This document shows positions 1 to 12,751 of a stretch of DNA of 64,000 nucleotides, in pieces. A program made the position numbers and the translations under genes. Each line of letters begins with the position of its first letter. The stretch's first letter is position 1. The notes beneath the pieces are model-generated. The model was not told the DNA's origin. It made no database searches and saw nothing but the letters and a program-made list of their open reading frames with translations. The DNA lies in contig NC_080569.1 in the NCBI RefSeq assembly GCF_030253575.1, positions 950,001-1,014,000 on the forward strand. Reading direction: 5' to 3'. Source of the stretch: Rhododendron vialii (taxonomy: Eukaryota; Streptophyta; Magnoliopsida; Ericales; Ericaceae).

Positions 1-354
1 CTTATCAGCAAACTCAAACACCTAAACCAGCAAATACGGAAAAGAACGGTTTTAAGTTCCATAAAGGATACTTTCTTCGATGTTCTTATTATGATTGTTT
101 TAAGTTTGGTTACCTCTCTTGCCCTACTGAGAAGGAGCTTGGCATAAATGGGATCAGTTGTCTTGAACACCAAAGAGGCCGCCGCAAGTGCTGCAGCAGT
201 TTCAGCAGCTACATCAGAACCTGGGCTATTTGTGTCTATCTTGAACACACTTCTTGGGGTGTCCATGTCTTCAGGCCTCTCCCAACAGGCATGGTCCTTG
301 TTTGCATCACCCACCTATATGCATCAAATACCCAAATTAGCTGTTCAGGTATTT

Positions 355-391
<37 letters not shown>

Positions 392-1057
392 ATCGTCCAA
401 AGTGCATTCTTAAAATTAGGAAATCAAGAATTCAGAATAGAGAAGGAGACCTGAACAAAAATGGTGTCTGGTTGGGAAGTGGCTTTCAGAAGGTAATCGG
501 TCGCCCAACAAACGGCATCTCTTGCATTCTGCAACTCGTCTTTCATCAACCCACCAAACTCTATCACACTCCAAGAAAGCATGGTGGTCGTGAAAGCCAT
601 AGGGAAACCAAATTTCATGTTATCCCCAGCATCATAGTAGCCTCCCACCAAATCAACCTGCATTGCCATTTTCAAACCCAGATCAATACTTTCACCACAT
701 TGCACATAAACTAGCCCGGACACCCAGAGTGATGAAAAAACTACTTCCACTGCATTAGTAAAACAGTAAAGAAACAGAGAGCTATGAGAGTAATTTGAGG
801 GTACAGAAATATACGTTCATTGCTGACCCATCTGAGAGAGCAGAGTCGCCCCTCCAAGTGAGCCTTTGGTTAGGGGGGAGTTTCCCAGATCTCTGACCTT
901 CAAAAAAGAGAATGGACTTGGAGAGAGCATCCCTGTAGTTTTGACTGGTGAAGTGAGGTTGGGGTTGGGCAGGGAAGGCATTGCAGAGAAAATGAGGGGC
1001 AGCAAAGGAAACGAGAAGAAAGATGACTAGAGAAGGTGAGAGAACAGAGGAAGTCAT
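1..1057 (-). CDS. GH9 endo-1,4-beta-glucanase (cellulase), 5' part only
   Basis: Secreted glycoside hydrolase family 9 enzyme that cuts internal beta-1,4-glucan bonds in the cell wall. Four coding exons are visible, all with phase-0 junctions: 815-1057, 451-657, 114-314 and 1-21; the gene runs off the left edge. About 224 residues are seen. Residues 1-25 form a hydrophobic signal peptide. The family opening [18 protein letters not shown] follows in exon 1. Exon 2 carries GGYYDAGDN (about 86-94), whose aspartates include the family's catalytic base. Exon 3 carries [18 protein letters not shown]. The catalytic His and Glu motifs lie further C-terminal and are outside the window. The start at 1057 (MTSSVLSPS) is preferred to an in-frame Met 10 codons upstream because the signal peptide then begins at once. 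It resembles soluble class-B plant cellulases without a membrane anchor. Whether a C-terminal carbohydrate-binding module exists cannot be seen. Confidence 0.93.
357..388. repeat. 32-bp poly-C tract in a GH9 intron
   Basis: An uninterrupted run of 32 C lies in the intron between GH9 exons 2 and 3. In the sense of the gene it is a G-run. It ends about 40 bases from the acceptor of exon 3. Homopolymers of this length are prone to assembly length error. Confidence 0.9.
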
Positions 1058-1483
1058 TTGGCCTTCGCAACCTAAAGAGTTAACCAACTACCCAACCAAC
1101 CAACCAAACTACCAACAAACCAAACTGCAAGCCACAGGGAGAACAGAGGCTTCCCTGTATTTATACAGTCAAAAAGCTGCTTTTTCTTCCTGCCTGCCTG
1201 GTTTCAATAGTTTCAATAATGAGGCCCATATGCTTGGATCAGTGGCATAAATGGCATGGTAACAACTACTAATAGTTCAGTTAAAAAAAAGTACTCAGCA
1301 CTCCCAGTTAATTGCAATCCACCCCTTTTAATTTAGTTTTCATTGTGCCCTCTTTAAGTGCAAACACTATTTTCCCCTAGGAAATAAGAGAATATTCATA
1401 TTTGTGGCAGCCCTGTAACCGTTATAGAGGAATTAGATGAATCCGATACACAACATACATACTCGCATGGGCCGTCAACATTT

Positions 1484-1887
1484 GAGACCGTCTCCAACCG
1501 GAGATGTCAAACTAGAGATGTCAAATTTTTTTTTGAAGGCTTATGTGGCATTTTGACATCTCTCATTTGACATCAGGCTCTCTTTCTCCAATCCTTATGT
1601 CAAAAAAAATAAAGCTCATAAACTTTAAAGGAAAAAAAAAAAACTCGAAAGGCAGTAGGCAAAATCATGTTTGATCTCAACGGAAAGTTTCCAAAATTTC
1701 CTAACAATTACTTTTTGAAATTTGGTAGGCGAGGGGTAGGCTGTCAAAGTTGGCAGTCGAGTGGAAGTTGTCAAAGCCACGTAAACTTTGGCATGAGTGA
1801 AGGCAGATGGGTTAGATTGTGAGTTGATGTCAAAAATAACTGTTAACTTGTCCACGTCAACTTTGACATCTCCTTTTGGAGATGCTC
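1484..1887. mobile_element. MITE with GAGCATCTCC-type ends
   Basis: The left end reads GAGACCGTCTCCAACC and then GGAGATGTCAAA. The right end, reverse complemented, reads GAGCATCTCCAAAAGGAGATGTCAAA, so about 26 bases of imperfect terminal inverted repeat enclose about 400 bp. There is no coding capacity. The ends resemble the element at 18527-18983, which has a TTA target duplication; here the flanks (TTT and TAA) do not match cleanly. A PIF/Harbinger (Tourist-like) origin is inferred. Confidence 0.6.
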
Positions 1888-2397
1888 TAACTTCCTAGTT
1901 TAATCATGGAAGGGCATAGGCTTATATTAATGCTTAGTCTGGAAAAGTGATTTCAGCTTGAATTACTAAACAGAGAATTACATTCTTTCCCATTAACAAC
2001 AGCATTATAGAATCCGGGATCAGGTTTTGTTACTCCCCTTCAAGATTAAGGATAAGCATTCCCAGATCACAGGGACAAGAGTTCATGGATATCGCACAGG
2101 CCACTCTCAGAAAGCATAGCACTAAAATGGCAGGTTCCGTGCTTGAACCTCAAGTTCAGCTTGTCGGGTGATGGCGATTGAACACAAAAGCGTCAGGTTG
2201 TGTGATTGAATCTCTAGTTCAGTGAGCAAGTCAGAAAAGTGTCAAGATAGACCCATGCATATGCAGTGCCCAGGTTGGAGCTTTTAGAGTCCAGGAAATC
2301 TGGATGGATTAGAGAGTTATATTTCAAACCCACCACAATTCATATCATACCAGCAAAATCCCATCCCTTCCTATCCATTCCACAAATCGTACTTCCA

Positions 2398-2421
2398 TCT
2401 CTCTCTCTCTCTCTCTCTCTC
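2398..2421. repeat. (CT)n microsatellite
   Basis: A perfect CT dinucleotide run of about 24 bases in intergenic DNA. Confidence 0.9.
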
Positions 2422-4483
2422 AAGAGATGAATACCAGATGCATATTACTACATATAATAAACAAAAAACAACATCCAAACAAAGCTATCCTAGAGGGAGC
2501 CACTACGGCAAGAACATGGGCCTCTTGCACTAGATCCCTCAACCGTACAAATACTAACAGTACTTAAACATTTTACAACATATACTAGAATAATATCCGC
2601 TAGCATATCTATTAGTAGATAATATATTTTATATTGTCTCATTCTTTGGAACGTTTTTCCAGGAAGGTTACAAGACAGAGCAGTAAACATCGAAGTCGAG
2701 AAACCACCAAGAACGGCCTGTCATACAAAGGAGGTTTTCTGCAAACGTAATGATTTCGCTTCTAAAATTCTCCTGGGTAGGCAAGAATTTCGTTATGCCA
2801 TATAAGGACAACAGAAAAAGGAAAAGAAAAGCAAATAATGTGTCATATGTTCCTCAAAGTTAATTCTAGCTATTTCGTTTAAAAATCTTCAATGGAGAAT
2901 CTGGTGGACTTAACCTCATATGTACACTACTAAAATAGTTGGTAATAATTCGCCAACCATTGATCTAAAATCCAAATATAAGAAACCTATTTCAGGTCGT
3001 ACTTATTTCAGGATCTGAAAAAGAAATCGACAGAAATTCAACTGATCAAACACCATTTCTTAATGGGGTTGAGAATTAAAACCGAACCGTAGAATACTTG
3101 CTAGTATAAGATTAGGAGGACCGCATTAGCTGTTATCAATTGGGAGATGGGAATAAACTTGGTTAAGGGGCTCAGAGTTGAAGTGAAACTCATGGGATAA
3201 CTTTAGGAGAAGGTGGGTAGCTGTCTTTCTCCATGTGGTTCATCTTACTTTTACATTACTCTGTTTTCTCAAGTATTCAATCCTTTTGTAAATCATTTTA
3301 ATCTTTGCCTTATTTATTCAATTGTTTTGCCTTCGTTCATGTGGAGAGAGAAAGGGGGAGAGATGGCAAATAGCAACACCTCAGCGAGTAACATTGATGG
3401 GCAAAAGCCAAAAGCTGCCTAAATACCGCCCAAAAAAGAAAAGCAGCTAGAAGAACGATGCCAGCTCAAAAAAGCTAGAAGAAATATGAACATGGAAGAA
3501 ACAAACACAAGTAAAAGTGTATTTTAACTCGTCTAAAAGGTATGTGGTGCGGATGAAAACACAGTAAAATCATTTAACGTACAGAAAGAACATGAAAAAT
3601 CCCAACTTTTGGTCAGTAAACAATCATCCCAGATTGGACCTTAATAGCAGGTTCCTTGGAGTCGCCCTTTTTTTTGGTTTGCTAAGTGGTTTCTTGGAGT
3701 CACCTGCTCGTATCGTCATGTGCTTTCCGGTACCCTCTCACATGCCAAAAAGCCTACCAGGTTATCTTTTTTATGCTCTGTTCAGTTAATTTGAACTACT
3801 TTATAATGTGTTCAATCTACCATAAAGCTCCACAAGCTACCCACATGACTTGCCTCTTTAGGTGAGAGATTGACAACACTATCTTTCCATATGTCCAAAA
3901 GGGTTCGGAAATACTTTTGTTTTCACATTGTGTTTGGCGAGACTCAAAAGAGAACAAAAAGGATAAATGTTGTAGTTCTTAAGATATCCATCGACAATTT
4001 ACTAATATGTGTTGGTATAATACCAGTAAAACCTATCCATATACTAAGGAAATTTTATGAGTTCAAGTGACCCCGCTTGCCATCTGATCCCAATACCGGC
4101 TCAAAGTATTCTGTTGGAAAAAACCCAAAGCCCCAACTAAGGTCCTCTGCTGTTGCATAACTACAAACATATATACACAGGGATGGTTGGTTACATGTAA
4201 ACTCATTTACCCATTCGTTACTGTTCCATTAACATCCAGTATTTCTGCAAATATTCTTAAAATCTATGTAAACATCCATCGCCCGGAACAACAAAATCTA
4301 AAATCGAGAGCTCTTATTTATGAATCTCAAATCCTTCCAAAGAGGAATAAACAATTCGTCAACACTGGCTCCAATCCTCTTCCTTGATGAAATACATTTA
4401 CTTCCATCAATGGCCGCTATTCAACAATATTACAATCACCAAATACATCAAGAAAAAAGCACTAACATTCTGTGAATAAACTC

Positions 4484-7400
4484 TTAACTCTCAGTCAAAT
4501 TGAGATAATAAGGAATATTATAGGAAGGCAACCACTCACCTCCCTCAATAAAATTCCCCACAGTGAACATACTCGCCTCAGTCACATTAGTCGTCACTGC
4601 GTACCCCGGCCACGTCACCCTTCCGCTCGTGTTCGAACCGGGGCCCCGGTTCATATACTCCCTGTAGTAAAGCGTCGACAGCGCGAAATCCCCGGACCAC
4701 TCCAACCACCCGGCCGGGTCCACCAAATCCCCTATATAAGAAAGCATAAAAATGGTCCTCGAGTACTCTTTCCACGGTCGGCCCAAGTAGGTCTTGAACT
4801 CCGACTGGACCGGAATCAAGTCGGCCGCGGCCGCCACCTTGCATCTCAAGATCGATATACCGGTGTTCTGAAACGGGTCCTCTCTGCCCTGGGCGGTATA
4901 GATGTTCTTCTGATTCTCGTTGGGTTTGCGGGCGTAGAGGTTGCAGTTTTGGAGGACGACGGCGGCGTTGCCGAAGATGAAGTCGATGGTGCCGTAGACG
5001 TCGCAGTCGCGGTAGAACTGGCGGAGGGAGTGGACGTAGAGGGTGTCTTGGTAGGCGACGAAGCTGCAGTTGTAGAAGGCGGAGAGGTCGGAGCCGCTGC
5101 GGAGGGCCACGGCTTGGTGCTTGCTGGGCCCGGCGTAGTTCTCGAAGGTGATGCCTCGGGCTATGAATCCGTTCCCTACCACAGCTGCCACAAAAAGAAG
5201 GGTCAATAACGTATTTGAAACATGGGCTTCAACACTTATGTGAGTGTGAGTGTGTGTTTGGATGTATCACTAGAATTATTGAACATATTGTTACCCAATA
5301 ACCCATGTATTATTGTGCGGATTGTACTCTTCTATAACTCACCATGTGATCAAATACTTCCGTTATGGATAATAAGTACATTCCTAACCAGAACATTGAA
5401 AGCACAAATGCAGCTGTATGGGACTTTCCAATTTGTACTATTGTGTTTTACAGTAGTATTTTGTATGTCCTCAACCTGGTACCCCACAACTCTTTCTCCG
5501 AAATAGTACTTCAAGTCTTCAACCAAGGAAACTGTGAGTGCACAATCCTGATTGATCCAATTCTCTAGAAATTCAGTAATCGAACCATTTTAAATGGTTC
5601 TAAAAAATTGAAAACCAAAACTTAATCAATATATGTGTGGAACCTAACCAGAACCAAAACGCAAGACCGATTTTGGTTTTGGTTTGGTTTGGTTTGGTTT
5701 ATGTTCTATCCAATTAACATCCAAACACTTATTCATATGAACTCGCAAAATCAAAATTTAAAGCACCAAATAACACATAGGTAAAATAAAATTCAAATTT
5801 TTATTAAGAACTTTCCTAACAAATAAGATTTCATCTCTAAATAAATTAACTTTAGAAATGAAAAGATTAACCTACAAAATCCAAATACACATTTAATTAC
5901 ACACATATATGTATTTTTATACATATTAGTTATAAACAGTCCGGTCCGGTTCGGTTCTACTCACGGTTCTTTAATTGAGAACTAGTAACCAAAACTAAAA
6001 TTAATAGTTCTCATTTTTTTGAAATTATAACCTTACCAATTAATCGCAGAACAGGACCAAGTAGAATGGTTCGGTCTCAATCGGACCTATTTTGCGATTG
6101 GGATGGTTTTTTTAGCACCCGTGAAGGAAACGGCGAACAAAACAAAAAACACGTTCCGACAAATTATCCCGCCTAAACGGGATCACGAGACCTGACTGGT
6201 GACTTTTCAGAAGCCGGGGCCCACTAGCATCTCCGCCGACTGGAAAAAATTTCAGTGTTGAGCGGGTAGTGCCCGATTGGCACATTCGAGTCGCCTATTA
6301 GATTTTTGGATGTTTCAATTTGAACAAAGAAAGTGTCGGAATAAAAGGAGAAAGATGATTTCAATCCGAACCGTCCAAAAATACATTGAACGACCCAAAT
6401 ACACCGAATGAGTACCGCGTCACTAACACGTGAGATATACCTACCTAAAAATTTCTCCCACCGATAGGGTTTCCGTTTGACTTAGGCCTCGTTCCGGAAC
6501 AAAAAAAAAGCTCTTATTTTTTAAGAAGGCAATTTCAAACTCAAATATTATAGATATAATGAAATTTAAAAATATGCAATATGGATCTTTTTTGGAAAAT
6601 TTCGAAGAGATTTTTTATACGATGCAAAAAAAATTGAAAAAATATTTTTCATTTACTTTATTTTTGAATTTGAAAATGTAAAATAAGCTGCTTATTTTTT
6701 AAGAAGGTTTCTGGAACGGGGCTTTATGCCCATGCCAATTACACAAGGAGTACTCAAGGACAAACATTCACGAAGAATGCCATTGGCAATTGCTACTTAA
6801 AATACTAAAAAAAAAAAAATCTTAATTCTAGTTTCTACGTGACAGAATTCCATGCTTTGCACATATTATAGATTAATCACAGTGTACGGTATAGATACAG
6901 ACCTAGATTATAGTTCTAACATTATATGCTAGCAATATCAATAGATCCTGTCATAATAAATTTCACATTTTCACTATATTGGAACTTGAATTAGAAAATT
7001 CCAAAAAAAAAGAAGAAAAAAGGCTCATTTCAATTTAGTTAAAAATGAAAATAACATTGTGGGTAAGGGTAAGTGTAATCCAACTCGGTGAAAGTATTTC
7101 ATGGAACGGTATATGTCCATCGCTGCATTATAAGAGGAGGACATATATCACCGTTGTAACATGAAATACCCCTCCCTGACGCAAGCATTTGAACATTATT
7201 AATTGTTTTTAGTTTAGCTTATCCTAATCTAAAGTACTGGAATATTCGAGGAGAACATAGAAGGGAAAAAAAGAGAAAATTTGGTTTTAGTATCATGTAT
7301 GAACTCACCGACAGTGGAAGAACGGAAAGTAGTCCACCCATCAACAACGCTCCGATTTCCCTTGATCAGCGTCTTCCCGATTCCATCTCCAACGAACATC

Positions 7401-9321
7401 AACATCGTTTTCTTGCTAATCACCTCCACATACTCGTAATACGCTCCACCCTTTATATATATCACGAACCTCGTCGCGCTCGAGTTCGGTGCCGCCTCCA
7501 CCGCCGCCCCAATCGTCGTGAAATTCCCACTCCCGTCCTTTGCCACCACCAAGTCGTAGTCTATCTCCCCCACCGACGACTGCAGCAGTCGCCGATCCTT
7601 CTTGGACAGCCAACTCGGATATCCTCCCTTCATTTTCCCGTACTCCGGGAACACCTTATAGAGATTCATACACACATCATTATATTACACTAGAATATTA
7701 AAAATGGATTAATTTTGACATTCCAGTTTTAGTTAATGGCACTCCACTTTTAATTTTATTTTCTCACATAATTAAGACAACAAGTAAAATGCCGGTAGCT
7801 AAAACTGGAGTGCCAAATTAATTTTCATTAAAAAGATAGTACTCTGTAAAAGTTTGAAACGCTAGATTGAAACTCGTTTTTCGCAAAATGAATGTGTCAG
7901 AGAGTAATTGTACGAAAAGATATTCAGCCCCGTTCTAGAAATCTTCTTAAAAAATAAGTAGTTTATTTTACATTTTTAAACTCAAAAATAATGTAAATGA
8001 AAAATAATTTTTCAATTTTTTTGCATCGCATAAAAAATCTCATCGAGATCTTTCAAACAAAATTTATATTGCATATTTTTATATTTTAATAAGCTTATAA
8101 TTTTTGAGCTTGAAATTACCTTCTTAAAAAATAAATATTGTATTTGGATGAGTTTTTTTTTATGAGAGTAATGAGTGGAGGAAAATGAAAATAATAATTG
8201 AAAATATGAGTAATTAGTAGAAAATAATAATTAAAAATAGAAATAATGAGTATTTTTTGAATTAAAATTTTTTTTTCAAAAAGGGAAATGAACAAGGCAA
8301 AAGACTTTTTGTTGGTTTCTCGAACGGGTTCTCAATCAACATGATTTCTAGCTCAGTGTTCAAAAAAGTGAATTTTTCAATGATCAAAATGAATTCAAAA
8401 AGAGGAAGGGCCAACAAAATGGTACTTCTAAAGGACTAAAAAGGTGCCCAAGAGCATCTAAATTCCTTTTCAAGAAAACTACTACCAGGAACTCTCAAAA
8501 GAAGAAATGTTTTAAATTTTAATGCTGAAAGCTTTAAGAGTACAATGCTAGAGACAGATGTTCAGACAAAGATGTATTTAGACTCGCTTGATAAACGTAA
8601 ATTTCACGGGATGTATCTAACCGCGCGTCTATGTCCAGACCAATAATTTTCCAAATGTTAAACGCACCTCTGCTTCAGGCGACGTCTTTTTCGGTCCCTC
8701 AATTTTCTTGAGCATCGCGAGAGTGTTGCTCACGTGATGGGAGATTTTTTCCAATCTACCCTCAATGAACGGCCGTATATTCGACTTGCTGTACGCGAAG
8801 CCGTCGAGACAAGTAGCCTGATTCGTCATCGCGCCGCTCATCAGCGTTTGCAAGTCGTTGTAGTGCTTGTTCGCCGACTTATTCGTGTGGAGATCACGTA
8901 ACGCGGTCCTGAGCTCCAAGATGGTGTCGTCTAACAGCTCGAGACAGTCGTCGAGGGCTCGCTTGTCGAGTGGGGCCAGATGAGCGGTTTTCTTCCGAAT
9001 TCCGGTGCAGTTCGATTCGGAGCGTCTCACCTCTGTCACCGTGTGGTTTACGGCGGCGGCGAGGATTTGGGGGAGTGATTTGGATTGGAGATCTGGGAAT
9101 GTGGATAGGGTGGAGACGCAGAGCTGTGGGTATAGTGTGCCCTCGCATGCTGTGTGAGCGATTTGGAGTTTCTTTTGGATGTGAATGTGAGGGGTCTCTC
9201 TGTTTTTTGGGTGTTTCGCCACAATAGTGGTCAGAGAGGAGAGTGTGACTAATAAGACTAATGCTGAAATGGGTAATAGAGAAAGCAAGATTTTGGTTCT
9301 TTTTCTCATAGGAGGATGCAT
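4484..9321 (-). CDS. Pectinesterase with PMEI-type pro-region (PME-1)
   Basis: Pre-pro pectin methylesterase (EC 3.1.1.11), which removes methyl esters from homogalacturonan in the wall. Exons are 8668-9321, 7309-7654 and 4484-5184 (phases 0 and 1), giving 566 aa. Residues 12-35 are a signal anchor. Residues about 50-205 are the PMEI-like pro-domain, including TCLDGF. The processing motif RRLLQ is at about 239-243, right after PSWLSKKD, where Golgi subtilases cut in this family. The carbohydrate-esterase 8 domain follows: QDTLY with Asp near 380, DFIFG with Asp near 401 and GRPW with Arg near 469, so the catalytic Gln/Asp/Asp/Arg set is intact. The three-exon layout (pro-region split before VFPEYG) differs from the two-exon PMEs downstream, so this is a separate older lineage and not part of their duplication. 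Introns of 1.0 and 2.1 kb are filled with MITEs. A long (TC)n run (sense strand) lies just upstream of the ATG. Confidence 0.93.
5535..6122. mobile_element. hAT-like non-autonomous repeat, GGTTCGG family, copy 1
   Basis: Lies in the second intron of PME-1. It is rich in GGTTCGGTTC and GGTTTTGG words. Its segments at 5557-5740 and 5940-6120 align in order with the reverse complement of 30369-31136, including the shared stretch TATCCAATTAACATCCAAAC. The ends resemble GGGTGTACACGGTC. No transposase is encoded. hAT affiliation is inferred from the end sequences; I found no clear target duplication. Confidence 0.6.
6485..6722. mobile_element. MITE with GCCTCGTTCCGGAA ends
   Basis: The left end GCCTCGTTCCGGAAC pairs with the reverse complement of the right end, GCCCCGTTCCAGAAA. 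The inner arms (ttattttttaagaagg) are also repeated at both sides. It is about 238 bp and non-coding, in PME-1 intron 2. Related ends occur at 7926-8331 and a half copy near 11040-11090. Confidence 0.6.
7707..7823. mobile_element. short foldback MITE, GGCACTCCA family
   Basis: In PME-1 intron 1. The arms ATTCCAGTTTTAGTTAATGGC and, inverted, GCACTCCAGTTTTAGCTACCGGC make a hairpin of about 115 bases. The family recurs at 52571-52673 and 56540-56650. Confidence 0.55.
7926..8331. mobile_element. GCCCCGTTC MITE with a second MITE nested in it
   Basis: In PME-1 intron 1. The outer ends are GCCCCGTTCTAGAA and TTCTCGAACGGGTTC. Between them, about 8145-8303 is the reverse complement of the family seen at 13664-13860 (TTTGGATGAGTTTTTTATGAGAG), so one element appears to have landed in another. 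Confidence 0.5.
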
Positions 9322-9373
9322 AGTGGAAGTAGAGAGAGGGGAGTGAGATGTTATGTTGCTAGAAGCCTAGAAA

Positions 9374-9377
<4 letters not shown>

Positions 9378-9433
<56 letters not shown>
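9378..9433. repeat. (GA)n microsatellite upstream of PME-1
   Basis: About 28 GA units. In the sense of PME-1 it is a (TC)n run starting about 57 bases before the ATG, probably in the 5' leader or core promoter. Confidence 0.9.
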
Positions 9434-9434
<1 letters not shown>

Positions 9435-11299
9435 CAAAGAGGAGGATGACTGGATTTGGAGGATGGAAATAGATGGGGTTTTGGATTGGATGGGTCCTAT
9501 ACTTTGGATCTCGCAATAGTAGAGTAATACTCCAATAATAATGGATTGGCAGGACGGAAATGTAATTGAAGGATCTTTATGGCTTGTGGGCACAGCACAG
9601 CAGGAGGGGATCGGTGCGCTTTAATTTGAATCCAGGGAGATTAATGAGACAGGGGATGGATGGATGAATATAGTAGTATTATCGGACCTGACATTTAACT
9701 TTAACAGTAGATCTACTAGGTGGCCTGGGTTGTATTTTGCCTTTCCTTCTTTTCCCTGGTGAAAGTGAAGATGTCTGTTGAATTGTTACGGTGGTTTTGT
9801 GCCACTCCAGTATGCATGGCCCTGAGCCAACGTACTGTGTGCATATATGTCTTTGTACAAATTAAGGAATCAAAATCCTCCGTGATTTATTTATTTTTGT
9901 TTTCTCAAATTTATGATGTATCATTTGATTCCTCGTGTGACGCGGTGGTTCCATTTGATTAGAAGTAGACATGCATAAATTTTTTGATTAATTTGATAGC
10001 GCTAACAGCTTAGTCAAATTGCAGGGATCGAAAAATTAAATCTTGTTGGATTTTCATGTTGCGTCAAAGAAAATTTTGCATGCGGGAGGAATTTCTTGAG
10101 CACGTAGACAACATGTTTTATTTTATCCTTTTTGGACCAATATCTATCTACTATTATAAGGGAGAATATCAATTGATACGGGAAAAAAAAATTGGACCAA
10201 TGATAAAAAGGGAGAATAGCATTTGGTGTGAATAATTTTTTGGAGCTATATCACAAAAAGTGACTTTCAACATTGTCCTAATAAAAAATCAAAATTTACA
10301 ACTACTTTTACTATGATATGAATTAACCGTTAAGAAAAAATATGAAAATCACTTGTCTCTTCGACAAATATATTTACACTAACCCTCAACCCGTTATTTA
10401 TTAGAGAATAACATGTATCACTATTCTTCTTTCGTTATCTTACCCCACTAGAATACACGGTTATACTATATATACATTGGTTATCTTTATCATATTCTTA
10501 ATGGCTATCTTATCTTGGTGTAAAAAAATTGATCATAATTTCAATGAGTGACAACACAAAGTAGTTATTTACAATTGGGAAAGCACCGACAAAAAAGGTG
10601 GGGGCCTCTACATGAATCAATTCACCAAACCCCATATGATCACACAATGACCTTTTCATTTTCTTGAATTTCCGAAAAGAGAATCTTTGTATCCATTTAT
10701 TTGTTCATGATTATAGCAAGACAAGACATGGTACCAAACACAATACAATAATAGCCCACAAAATACACCAAGTCTAATTTTGGTCACCCCCTTTTGATGA
10801 GGACGAGCAAATAGGCATAAACATGCTCATTTCCAGAAAGGGAGACAAAGAAAGCTAGTTAGTGGCCAAACAGAGCACTTTAATCGTGTAGTGGGTAATA
10901 ACTTACACTATTTCAGTCGCCATAGTTCTATTGACCCTTTTTTTTTTTTTTTGCAGGATTTAATAGCAATGAGATCTATCAAATAAGATCCATATTATTA
11001 TTATTTTTTATTTCAGTAAGTCTATTATTTTAAACTTGAAAATTACAAATAAGTAGCTTTTTTTTAAGGGGTAATCCGGAACGGGGCCTACAATAACCCT
11101 TTTTCCCGCTTGGGCCAGGCCACCAATACCAGATCATAGACTCTTCTTTTCTGGAGTAGGTTGGCAATGGAAGAATTGGGCCTCATTTTTGGACGTTCCA
11201 CATATAAACCGAAGCCCCATTCTTATTCATTGAACTGGGCCTACTGGCCTGGTTTCTCTCGGAGCTGACAGAACTTACCGCCTTTTTCACATAGTTTTT

Positions 11300-11705
11300 G
11301 GGAGATTTTTTTATTTTTATCCTTATTCAAAAAAAAATTGCAATTAATAATTTTGCGTTAAATTTTTGTGGGTTATTAATTTGTCTTGTCGAGAGGAATT
11401 GAAAAAAACAAAGACTTAGGAAGCTAGCTCAAAGGGGAGACTATCAAATTCAAATATGAATATGGTTCAAACTCATGGAATCTTTCTGGCCCCCTCCTTT
11501 TATGCTTTTTAGTTCAGAAGTGAAAATTTGTGATTTTTACCTAAATATTATGGGATTTTATCTCGGATAATTCCCAAAACATTTGGATAAAAGTTATAAT
11601 TTTTTACTTTTCTGATTCCTCTCGTTAAGACGAATTAATAATCCACAAGAGTTTGATGCAAAACTAATAAATGTGATTTTTTAATAAAGACAAAAACCAA
11701 AAATT
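11300..11705. mobile_element. foldback element, degraded copy
   Basis: Inverted arms around 11310-11410 and 11592-11705 share GGGTTATTAATTTGTCTTG with its inverted partner CAAGACAAATTAATAATC-like words, and TTATTCAAAAAAAAATTG-type words. The same arms occur at 36245-36510, 57300-57660 and 58163-58360, so this is one dispersed family. Confidence 0.5.
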
Positions 11706-12751
11706 TCAAAAAAAAAAAATTTATGTGAAACACCCACTCAGTAACTTACCGTGACCTTACTGTAATTTTGAACTAAAAGCCTGGTGAAGTATGTTCACTT
11801 TTTTTTTCTTTCTTTCTTTCAATCATAGATGTATGTTTACATTGATCTCAACTTAATCCTTCAACGGCAACAACAACAACAACAGATGTATAGAAACCGA
11901 ATAATAATATACGTGTACGTACTTAAAAAGAATGCATCTCATCCAATGGCCATGGGCAGCTTTATATACAATAGTCGTCAAAGGTTTTTTCTTCTTTCCT
12001 TTCTCTTGAAGTCGTACAAATCTTTTTTTCAATAGTCTCTTGATTTAAAAGCAATGAAGTAAATGGAGTAGTTGGGTTGCAATGTTTGATAGTAATAATA
12101 AAGAGTTTAAAGAGTACTAGATGGGGGCCGGAAGCTTCGTTCCAATTGCATGATGGATCATGTTTTTCCGCACAAGTACCAGAGAGCTTTCAACTTTCAA
12201 TATCTGCTTCTTTCTTCGTACAATTATTGGTAGTATTAAATATTACAAACCCAGTTGACTACTGTTTCGGTGCATGGTTCACATTTCGCAAAGACAAATG
12301 TGTTTCGGTCATGTAGCTAGCAGCAATGCCCGATCATTATTACTAGTAATTTTTTGCACACGTTACGAACTCAAAAGACCATGTCTATTTGTTTTGGATC
12401 TCAAAACCCCTTCAAAAGATTTTTCAATAAATTTTTTCTATCTTTTTTCTTCATTACTTTCAAAAATCTCTCTCAAAAGAGTCGATACCCATACCGAACA
12501 AGTGATCTAGATCGCTTTTTTAGCCAAGCCCATGTTAATCATATTTGGTCCTCCTAGCTTGCTCCAGCTTTTCATCTTCGTTGCCTCTCTGTCGATCATA
12601 TCTTTAACTCAGAACTTCATTGACTTGGTATTAATCAACGCCCAAGTTGCTGCCTAACCAGAGAATATTACTCATAGTAAGAGATTAATCAATTAACGGT
12701 TGACTTGAAACTTGCTTGAGATCTTGGTTTCTTCTATAGAGGAATTTTCAA

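Larger units (their letters stand above)
1058..4483. other. intergenic, GH9 to PME-1
   Basis: No coding exon is supported here; the open frames are short and resemble no family I know. It contains the 5' leader and promoter of the minus-strand GH9 gene, one inverted-repeat MITE (1484-1887), a (CT)n run and ordinary AT-rich sequence. The part next to 4484 should include the 3' UTR of the minus-strand PME. Confidence 0.6.

Noticed and set aside
148-714. Plus-strand open frame of 188 aa
   Set aside because: It is the antisense shadow of GH9 exons 2-3 and includes a Pro run translated from the poly-C tract.
4472-5209. Plus-strand open frame of 245 aa
   Set aside because: Antisense shadow of PME-1 exon 3, low-complexity Val/Glu/Gly content, no family resemblance.
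9720-12557. Several open frames of 65-80 aa between PME-1 and PME-2
   Set aside because: Short, unrelated to known families, without splice partners; expected by chance in AT-rich DNA.
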